Origin: Burkholderiales bacterium
Lineage (GTDB): Bacteria > Pseudomonadota > Gammaproteobacteria > Burkholderiales > Casimicrobiaceae
DNA length: 11,539 nucleotides
NCBI GenBank assembly: GCA_031283405.1
Contig: JAITBX010000162.1
Coordinates: 1 to 11,539 of the forward strand
Reading direction: 5' to 3'
The position numbers were made by a program, and so were the translations under genes. A model generated the notes under the pieces. That model made no database searches, was not told the DNA's origin, and saw only the letters and a list, made by a program, of their open reading frames with translations. Numbering within the stretch: the first letter of the stretch is position 1; the number at the start of each line of letters is the position of its first letter. Shown here one piece after another: positions 6,267 through 11,539 of this stretch.

Positions 6267-7550
6267 CTACATCATCCCCGCCGTTCTTGGCAGCCACAGC
6301 GAGATGATCGGAACGTAGGTGACGAGGATCAGGAACACCAGCATCGTCAAGAGCCACGGCCACACGGCGATGGTCAGTTCGGTAATCCCCATTTTGGTAA
6401 TCCCCGAAGCGACGTACAGGTTGAGGCCGACCGGCGGGTGACACATGCCGACTTCCATGTTGACGACGATCAGCACGCCGAAGTGAATCGGGTCGATGCC
6501 GAGTTTCATCGCAATCGGGAAAAGGATCGGCGCCATGATGAGCACGATCGACGACGGCTCCATGAAGTTGCCGGCGGCGAGCAGAACGATATTGACTACG
6601 AGCAGGAAGCCGATGACGCCGAGACCATGTTCGAGAATCCAGCCGCTCATGATTTGCGGAATGTTTTCCGAAGTCATCAGGAACGAGAACAGCGCCGCGT
6701 TGGCGATGATGAAGAGCAGCATTGCCGACATGTTGGCCGAAGCCAACAAGATTTTCGGAACATCTTTCAGCGGCATGTCTTTATAGACAAACACCGAAAC
6801 AATAAAGGCGTAAACGGCACTCATCGCCGCTGCTTCTGTCGGCGTGAACATGCCGGAATATATCCCGCCCATCACAATGACAATCAACATCAGTCCCCAA
6901 ACGCTTTGCATGAAGGAGCGAGCGATTTGCTTCAGACTGGCGCGGGGCATGCGCGAATAGTTGTATTTGCGGGCGCGGTACCAAGTAGTTGTGCCGAGCA
7001 TCGCGGCAAGCATCACCCCTGGAATCACACCAGCCATAAACAGCGCCCCAACCGAGGTATTGGTGGCAACCGAATACATCACCATGACGATGGACGGCGG
7101 AATCAGAATGCCGAGCGCCCCCGAAGTGGTAATAACGCCAGCGCCGAAGCGCGGCGGAAAACCCTGCTTGGCCATTGCCGGCAGCAGGATCGCGCCGATG
7201 GCGACGACGGTGGCCGGGCTGGAACCCGATACTGCCGCAAATAACGCGCAGGCAACAACGCCAGCCAGCCCTAAGCCGCCGTGCATGTGGCCGACGATTG
7301 AGGTGGCAAAGGTGATGAGACGTCGGGCGACGCCGCCATGCGTCAGAAAGTTGCCCGCCAGAATAAAGAACGGGATCGCCATGATCTCGAACTTTTCGAT
7401 GCCGGTGAACAGTTTCATCGCCACCGATTCGATTGGGACTTGCGTCATGAAATAGAAGAAGGTGAGAACGGTCAGCCCCAGCGAAACAGCGATGGGCATC
7501 CCCGTCAACATCAGGGCAATAAGCAGTCCGAAAATGATGGCAGCATTCAT
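6267..7550 (-). CDS. dctM: TRAP transporter large membrane subunit DctM
   Basis: Large permease subunit of the C4-dicarboxylate TRAP transporter, 427 residues with about twelve hydrophobic segments, typical of the family. It forms the ion-coupled translocation path and acts with DctQ in the inner membrane. Family marks are AIPFFILAGNFLT (59-70), GSSPATVVAIG (109-119), GALGILIPPS (144-153), a matching second-half element near AAGNFMEPSS, and late CHPPVGLNLY. The two half-repeats fit the elevator-type fold of the ion transporter superfamily. The ATG at 7550 has AAGGAG eight bases upstream, inside dctQ, and overlaps the dctQ stop by four bases (ATGA), which indicates translational coupling. It is the last gene of the - strand operon. 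Confidence 0.95.
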   Translation of the reverse strand: MNAAIIFGLLIALMLTGMPIAVSLGLTVLTFFYFMTQVPIESVAMKLFTGIEKFEIMAIPFFILAGNFLTHGGVARRLITFATSIVGHMHGGLGLAGVVACALFAAVSGSSPATVVAIGAILLPAMAKQGFPPRFGAGVITTSGALGILIPPSIVMVMYSVATNTSVGALFMAGVIPGVMLAAMLGTTTWYRARKYNYSRMPRASLKQIARSFMQSVWGLMLIVIVMGGIYSGMFTPTEAAAMSAVYAFIVSVFVYKDMPLKDVPKILLASANMSAMLLFIIANAALFSFLMTSENIPQIMSGWILEHGLGVIGFLLVVNIVLLAAGNFMEPSSIVLIMAPILFPIAMKLGIDPIHFGVLIVVNMEVGMCHPPVGLNLYVASGITKMGITELTIAVWPWLLTMLVFLILVTYVPIISLWLPRTAGMM

Positions 7551-8158
7551 GAGCGGCTCTCCTTGTTATCGGGGGTAACGTTCGCTTTTTTATTGGCCTC
7601 TTCTTCCAGCCCTTCGACATGAGAATGGTCGTGGTGCGGTAGCTCGCCGGTTCTCACATAGGTCCAGGCGACTTGCAAGAAGCGGAAACACATCAGGTAA
7701 GAACCGAGCGGAATCGCCAGATAAACGATCCACATCGGCATTTCCAGATCAGGCGAGACCTGATCGGTATGCGCCAATCCCCAGACGAATCTGGCGCCCA
7801 TGGTGCCGATGCAGCCGGTAAACAAGGCACCAGCGATCATGCCGAACAAGATGAACCCAAAGCGGGTTTTTTCTTTGAGTTGGTTAACCAGAACGTCAAC
7901 GCCGACGTGGATGCCAGTACGTACGCCGTAAGCGGCGCCGAATTTGGCCATCCATACGAACATGTAAATGCACAGCTCCTGCGCCCAGGAAAAGTTCAGC
8001 GATAAAAGCCAGTCTTGCAAATACGGGATCGAGTAGCCCGCCATGTAGCGATGTACCACCGCGACAAAAATAATCACCGTCGCCAGTGCCATTAGCACTA
8101 TAACGATGATTTCCTCAAGACGGTCGAGGATGGTATTGAACAGCTTTAACATAGGCAT
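7547..8158 (-). CDS. dctQ: TRAP transporter small membrane subunit DctQ
   Basis: Small membrane subunit that pairs with DctM, 203 residues from the ATG at 8158. Four hydrophobic helices lie at about residues 16-37, 58-79, 98-118 and 141-163. The DctQ-type features LDRLEE at the N-terminus, FSWAQELCIYMFVW and GIHVGVD in the middle, and conserved WIVYLAIPLG are visible. An alternative ATG at 8152 starts MLKLFN. An in-frame TTG at 8185 would begin inside the U-tract of the upstream terminator-like hairpin and is unlikely. None of these starts has a clear Shine-Dalgarno sequence. The cytoplasmic tail carries HHDHSH (175-180), then a charged stretch. The gene overlaps dctM by four bases. Confidence 0.9.
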   Translation of the reverse strand: MPMLKLFNTILDRLEEIIVIVLMALATVIIFVAVVHRYMAGYSIPYLQDWLLSLNFSWAQELCIYMFVWMAKFGAAYGVRTGIHVGVDVLVNQLKEKTRFGFILFGMIAGALFTGCIGTMGARFVWGLAHTDQVSPDLEMPMWIVYLAIPLGSYLMCFRFLQVAWTYVRTGELPHHDHSHVEGLEEEANKKANVTPDNKESRS

Positions 8159-8183
8159 TTCAATAATGGATGCAATAGAAAAC

Positions 8184-8231
8184 AAAAAAGCACACGCGCC
8201 TCGTCAGATGAAAGTCATGGGAGGCGCGTGT
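8184..8231 (-). terminator. Intercistronic hairpin plus U-tract between dctP and dctQ
   Basis: The perfect 11-bp inverted repeat ACACGCGCCTC (8192-8202) pairs with 8221-8231 around an 18-base loop. On the - strand, the direction of dctP transcription, the stem is followed by GCTTTTTTG, a run of six Us. This is a good intrinsic terminator shape, 35 bases after the dctP stop and 26 before dctQ. Partial termination here would give more dctP than dctQM mRNA, as expected where the binding protein is needed in excess. Confidence 0.8.
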
Positions 8232-8266
8232 ATTTCTATGTAGTATCGCAGAGTTTGAATTATTTA

Positions 8267-9268
8267 TTATCGCTCCGTAGCCTTGTAGAAATCGTCAAGG
8301 ACTTGTTTGCCGATCCGCGACGCGACTTCATTATGCACCGGCTTCAGCGCCGCGATCCACGCCTTGCGTTCGGCGTCGGTCGGCATATAGATTTCTGTGC
8401 GACCGGATGCCCGAATGGCTTCCACCGCGTCGTCGTTGTCTTTCTTGGCGATCTCGTTGTTGTACTCGGTGGATTCTTTCATCGCCTGTTCGAGTATTCC
8501 GCGAATATCGGGCGGCAACCCTTCCCAGAATTTCTTGTTGACGATCACCGCGTAGCCGAGATAACCGTGGTTGGTCACAGTGGCGTATTTCTGCACTTCG
8601 TGCATTTTCTGCGTGTACATGTTCGACGGCGGGTTTTCGGTGCCGTCAACGACGCCGGTTTGCAACGCTTGATAGACTTCGGAGAACGCCATAACCTGCG
8701 GCAGAGCTTTCAGCGCGCGCATCTGCGCGTCGAGCACTTTCGACGACTGGATGCGGACTTTCAATCCCTTCATGTCTTCCGGTTTCTTGATCGGCCTGTT
8801 GGCGCTCATGACCTTGAAGCCGTTGTCCCAGTAACCCAAGCCGAGAATGCCCTTCGGCTCAAGCAGCGCCAACAATTTGGCACCGGCCGGTCCGGTTGTT
8901 ACCTTGTGCAGCGCCGTATAATCTTCAAGGATGTACGGGACATCAAAGACTTCAAATTCCTTGACGCCGAGCGGGCCGAATTTGGCCAGCGACGGCGCCA
9001 GCATCTGGACTGCGCCCAGTTGTAACGCCTCCATCTCTTCCTTGTCTTTATACAGCGCGCTGTTAGCGTAAACCTCGACCTTGACGCGGCCTTGAGTCCG
9101 TTCCTCGGCGAGTTTCTTGAAAAATTCGGCGGCCTTGCCTTTCGGCGTATCCGTTGCCACGACGTGGCTGAATTTGATCACAATCGGGTTCTGCGGCGTC
9201 TGCGCCTGCGCGGTGGAAATCAGCGTGCACGCGCCGATGAGCGCGACGAGCAATGATAACTTTTTCAT
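8267..9268 (-). CDS. dctP: TRAP transporter periplasmic C4-dicarboxylate-binding protein DctP
   Basis: Extracytoplasmic solute receptor of 333 residues that binds dicarboxylates such as malate, succinate or fumarate and hands them to DctQM. Residues 1-22 are a signal peptide: KK, a hydrophobic core, then STAQA before the likely cut at QTP. The mature part matches the Rhodobacter DctP pattern closely: FSHVVATDTPKGKAAEFF (33-50), YKDKEEMEALQLGAVQMLAPS (about 73-93), KFGPLGVKEFEVFD, YWDNGFKVMSAN, VRIQSSKVLDAQM with the ligand-binding arginine at 172, and SEVYQALQTGVVDGTENPPSN. Start 9268 has AAGGAG seven bases upstream; an in-frame start at 9289 is less likely. The close likeness makes C4-dicarboxylates the probable ligand, but this is inference. 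Confidence 0.94.
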   Translation of the reverse strand: MKKLSLLVALIGACTLISTAQAQTPQNPIVIKFSHVVATDTPKGKAAEFFKKLAEERTQGRVKVEVYANSALYKDKEEMEALQLGAVQMLAPSLAKFGPLGVKEFEVFDVPYILEDYTALHKVTTGPAGAKLLALLEPKGILGLGYWDNGFKVMSANRPIKKPEDMKGLKVRIQSSKVLDAQMRALKALPQVMAFSEVYQALQTGVVDGTENPPSNMYTQKMHEVQKYATVTNHGYLGYAVIVNKKFWEGLPPDIRGILEQAMKESTEYNNEIAKKDNDDAVEAIRASGRTEIYMPTDAERKAWIAALKPVHNEVASRIGKQVLDDFYKATER

Positions 9269-9409
9269 CAAGGGTCTCCTTTGTATCAAAAATACTGCAA
9301 AACAGTTTTATCAAAGAAGCCAGGGGGTTGGCAGCTTCTCGTGATGAGCGCTCTTGCGGTCAGGCAAGCATGGCGAAACACTACTTTCAACCTCGGTAAG
9401 GTTATTAAG

Positions 9410-9450
9410 AGAATACCGTAAAAACGGAGGAAAGAATACCGTAAAAACGG
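9410..9450. repeat. Two exact 18-base direct repeats upstream of dctP
   Basis: AGAATACCGTAAAAACGG occurs at 9410-9427 and again at 9433-9450, 23 bases apart, about two helical turns. Each copy contains a dyad, CCGT-AAAA-ACGG. A partial third arm, CGGTA (9394-9398), is inverted relative to TACCG at 9414-9418. They lie about 140-180 bases upstream of the dctP start, in the 293-base gap after the ETF-QO gene (9269-9561). The spacing and dyads fit a paired regulator-binding site, but no regulator is identified. The rest of the gap shows a 6-bp hairpin (AGAAGC, 9315-9320/9334-9339) in the presumed dctP leader and nothing else I can name. Confidence 0.6.
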
Positions 9451-9561
9451 GGCGACGTAACCCCCACAAATGGCATTTCTGGTTTTGAGAAACGATTTAG
9501 GACATATTCCATGCTATGAGCACTTTTGGACGTGGCGGGAGCGTTTTTTTTCTTTCCCTAC

Positions 9562-11301
9562 TTACATCACATAGTGCGGCCCGCTGCCGCCTTCCGGCGG
9601 CGTCCACAGGATGTTGAGGGAAGGGTCTTTGATATCGCAGGCTTTGCAGTGCAGACAGTTGGCGGCGCAGATGCGTAGCGACAGCGGCGCGTCGGGGGTG
9701 TCGTCAGACGGTCGATATTCGTAAACACCGGCGGGGCAATACAATCGTTCGGGGCCGCCGTAACGCGGCAGGTTGAGGCGTTCGGGCAATTCGGCGTGGA
9801 TCAGGCGCAGATGGCAGGGTTGATCTTCTTCGTGTTGCGTGTGCGCGAGGTAAACCGAGGAAGCGCGGTCGAAAGTGGTGACGCAATCGTAGGGCGGATA
9901 AACGAGCGTCGGCATTTCGGCGGCAGGGCGCAGCGTTAGATGGTCGGCGCTCTTGTGTTGCAGCGTTCCCGACAACCAGCCGAGCTTGAGTTGCTGCGCC
10001 CAGAGAAAAAAGCCGGCGCACAACAGACCACGGGCAAAGCCGAATCGCAAATAAGGCTTGATGTTGCGCGCCGCGTACAGCTCGTTGCGAACCCAGGAGG
10101 TGCGCAAAGCGGCGGGGTAGTCGTGCAGCGTGTCGTGCGCGCGCTGTTGCGTGATGGCGCTGACCGCCGCTTCTGCCGCCAGCATCGCGCTTTTCATCGA
10201 CGTGTGAATGCCTTGCATACGAGACAAGTTGACCATTCCCGCCGCTTCGCCGATCAGCGCGCCGCCCGAAAACGCCAGATTCGGGAGAATTTGCCAGCGC
10301 GGCATGCCTCGACAACCGCGACTGTCTCGAAACGGCATGATCGGGAACGATTGCCAACCGCCGCCGGTCAATGTTCGTGCGCCGAAGCCCACGCGCTCGC
10401 CGCCGTGCAGCAGCACTTTCAGCATCGGGTGCGTTTTGAGGCGTTGAAATTCATCGAAGGGCGACAGCGACGGGTTTTCATAGTCGAGGTGAACGACCAG
10501 CCCGACGGCGACGTGTTGATCGGGCAAATGATAGACAAAGCCGCCGCCGCCGGCGCGGTCGGCAAGCGGCCAGCCCATGAAATGTATCGCCTTGCCCGCT
10601 TGATGTTGCTTGGCGGGAATTCGCCACAGTTCGCGGAAACCGAGACCGTATTTTTGCGGAACGACCTCGCTGCGCAGATGAAAATGTTCTTCGAGAACGC
10701 GGGTGAGAGAGCCGCGACAGCCTTCGGCAAGCAGGGTGTAGCGGGCGCGCAACTCGACGCCGGGTTGGTAATTGGGTTTGTGATTGCCTTGACGATCGAC
10801 GCCGAAATCGCCGGTAACGACGCCGATCAGCGGGCTTTCGGGCGAATCGTCGGCGTACAGCGGTTGTGTAGCGGCGAAGCCGGTGAAAATATCGACGCCG
10901 CAGGCTTCGGCCTGTTCCCCGAGCCAGACGACCAGCCGCCCCGGGCTGATGAGAATGTTCTGAGGGTGACGGATCGACTTCGGCAGGCTCCAGTTCGGCA
11001 AGCGGAAAGCGCGCTTTTCGCTCAACAGCCACAGCGATTCGTCGGTGAGCGGCGCTCCGAAGGATGATGTGTGTTCGCGCCAGTCCGGCAACAACTCATC
11101 AAGCGAGTGCGGGTCGAGCAGGGCGCCGGAAAGCGTGTGCGCGCCCAGCGAAGCGCCTTTTTCGACGACGGCGACGCTGATGTCGGCGCCGGCAGCCTGC
11201 GCGGCCTGTTTGGCGCGGATAGCGGCGACCAGCCCCGCCGATCCGCCTCCGACAATCAGCAGGTCATACTCCATCGATTCGCGTTGCGCTATTGTGGTCA
11301 T
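9562..11301 (-). CDS. Electron-transfer flavoprotein:ubiquinone oxidoreductase (ETF-QO)
   Basis: Membrane-associated FAD and [4Fe-4S] enzyme of 579 residues that moves electrons from reduced ETF to ubiquinone, linking acyl-CoA and amino-acid dehydrogenases to respiration. The FAD Rossmann motif is LLIVGGGSAG (14-23; the family usually has GGGPAG). LAEGCRGSL, GGGGFVYHLPDQHVAVG and SPFDEFQRLKTHP follow. The C-terminal cluster ligands are Cys522 (YCPAGVYEY), Cys549, Cys552 and Cys555 (NCLHCKACDIKDP), all present. A hydrophobic segment at about 421-445 matches the membrane-contact region. Odd points are an insertion of about 20 residues (321-340), and GEAAGMVN (351-358) where the family has GC(D/S)(A/P)GF(L/M)N. 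Start 11301 is chosen because RESMEYD just downstream is family-like; Met10 (11274) is an alternative. No clear Shine-Dalgarno sequence is seen. Confidence 0.95.
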   Translation of the reverse strand: MTTIAQRESMEYDLLIVGGGSAGLVAAIRAKQAAQAAGADISVAVVEKGASLGAHTLSGALLDPHSLDELLPDWREHTSSFGAPLTDESLWLLSEKRAFRLPNWSLPKSIRHPQNILISPGRLVVWLGEQAEACGVDIFTGFAATQPLYADDSPESPLIGVVTGDFGVDRQGNHKPNYQPGVELRARYTLLAEGCRGSLTRVLEEHFHLRSEVVPQKYGLGFRELWRIPAKQHQAGKAIHFMGWPLADRAGGGGFVYHLPDQHVAVGLVVHLDYENPSLSPFDEFQRLKTHPMLKVLLHGGERVGFGARTLTGGGWQSFPIMPFRDSRGCRGMPRWQILPNLAFSGGALIGEAAGMVNLSRMQGIHTSMKSAMLAAEAAVSAITQQRAHDTLHDYPAALRTSWVRNELYAARNIKPYLRFGFARGLLCAGFFLWAQQLKLGWLSGTLQHKSADHLTLRPAAEMPTLVYPPYDCVTTFDRASSVYLAHTQHEEDQPCHLRLIHAELPERLNLPRYGGPERLYCPAGVYEYRPSDDTPDAPLSLRICAANCLHCKACDIKDPSLNILWTPPEGGSGPHYVM

Positions 11302-11387
11302 GCCAACAACAGTTATGTCATAACAGACTGAAACCTAATAGGAATGATTATAATCAAACTGTTTGGACAACAGACTTTCGGCTCAAC
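11302..11387. promoter_or_regulatory. Divergent promoter region with three small palindromes
   Basis: This 86-base gap separates the ETF-QO gene (-) from the truncated + strand gene. It contains the perfect dyads GTTATG-T-CATAAC (11312-11324), GATTATAATC (11346-11355) and CAAAC-T-GTTTG (11355-11365). The middle one provides a TATAAT -10 box on each strand (11349-11354 on +, 11347-11352 on -). No convincing -35 box is seen for either direction. AACAGACT repeats at 11322-11329 and 11369-11376. The dyad at 11312-11324 lies 11 bases ahead of the ETF-QO start and could be an operator. Confidence 0.5.
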
Positions 11388-11539
11388 ATGAAATTTCTGG
11401 CAATTCTGATAGCGCTCGTGCTTGAGCAATGGCGTCCGGCCAACTGGCAGGGCGGGGCGGAGTGTTTTTACATGAACTATCTGCGCTGGCTGGAGGTACG
11501 GGTGATCGGCTGGGGGCCGTGGCTGGCGACGGCGGCGGC
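11388..11539 (+). CDS. Truncated gene; probable CobD/CbiB-related membrane protein
   Basis: The reading frame is open from the ATG at 11388 to the window edge, giving 50 residues. It starts MKFLAILIALVLEQWRP, a hydrophobic segment ending in LEQxRP. As I recall, this is how the CobD/CbiB-family integral membrane proteins of betaproteobacteria begin (annotated as cobalamin-biosynthesis-like or regulatory signalling modulator proteins). The following stretch is rich in Trp, Arg and Gly and does not settle the family. No Shine-Dalgarno sequence is visible. The gene is transcribed divergently from the ETF-QO gene. Another short-start membrane protein remains possible. Confidence 0.5.
   Translation, partial: MKFLAILIALVLEQWRPANWQGGAECFYMNYLRWLEVRVIGWGPWLATAA

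Noticed and set aside
6438..7244. + strand open frame of 268 residues opposite dctM
   Set aside because: It is rich in His, Arg, Asp and Asn, as expected from the antisense of hydrophobic membrane-protein codons. DctM is certain.
8228..9025. + strand open frame of 265 residues opposite dctP
   Set aside because: It is the antisense of a confidently identified dctP, with an Arg/His/Phe-rich product that resembles no known family.
9269..9400. Sigma-54 promoter for dctP
   Set aside because: I looked on the - strand for GG and GC separated by ten bases in a TGGCAC/TTGC setting. TTGCA occurs, but the upstream GG element is missing. A TTGATA -35-like hexamer has no convincing -10 partner, so no promoter is called.
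9544..9551. Run of eight Ts after the ETF-QO stop as a terminator
   Set aside because: The T-run is on the + strand, where no gene ends, and no good stem precedes it. In the ETF-QO direction it reads as As, so it cannot be a U-tract.
9940..11067. Long + strand open frame of 375 residues opposite the ETF-QO gene
   Set aside because: ETF-QO on the - strand has clear motifs throughout. The + strand product has shadow-like composition and no recognisable domain.

Overview
The window looks like core chromosome of a betaproteobacterium. The basis is protein resemblance judged from memory: every Isc protein is close to the E. coli/Neisseria type, the dicarboxylate TRAP proteins are close to the Rhodobacter DctPQM type, and the last partial gene resembles the CobD/CbiB-like membrane protein found in many betaproteobacteria. 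No genus can be named. The DNA is moderately GC-rich. I see no tRNA, rRNA, CRISPR array, phage or transposase gene.

Layout. Bases 1-170 hold no gene and are almost entirely back-to-back inverted repeats. Bases 240-410 carry the iscR promoter, with a degenerate IscR-type operator over its -35 box, and the leader. Bases 411-6180 (+ strand) hold a complete housekeeping iron-sulfur operon: iscR, iscS, iscU, iscA, hscB, hscA, fdx, iscX. A probable terminator hairpin at 6216-6254 separates it from a convergent cluster on the - strand. That cluster, read from high to low coordinates, is dctP (8267-9268), dctQ (7547-8158) and dctM (6267-7550), a C4-dicarboxylate TRAP transporter. A strong hairpin plus U-tract lies between dctP and dctQ. 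Upstream of dctP is a 290-base gap with a pair of 18-base direct repeats. Next, on the same strand, is the gene for electron-transfer flavoprotein:ubiquinone oxidoreductase (9562-11301). A short divergent promoter region full of small palindromes then leads to a truncated + strand gene at 11388-11539.

How the genes work together. IscS takes sulfur from cysteine, IscU builds the cluster, Fdx supplies electrons, and HscA/HscB release the cluster through the IscU LPPVK motif. IscA is a carrier, IscX is an adaptor on IscS, and IscR senses clusters to set operon expression. DctP captures dicarboxylates in the periplasm and DctQM imports them using an ion gradient. ETF-QO passes electrons from flavoprotein dehydrogenases (fatty-acid and amino-acid oxidation) to ubiquinone. 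It is itself a 4Fe-4S protein, but its closeness to isc is probably coincidental.

I did not find an undescribed multi-gene system. The points worth a second look are local: a 20-residue insertion in ETF-QO that looks like an internal duplication; a cysteine-bearing C-terminal tail on IscU; repeat elements that bracket and interrupt the isc operon, one able to form two mutually exclusive hairpins; the dctP/dctQ attenuator; and the paired repeats upstream of dctP.
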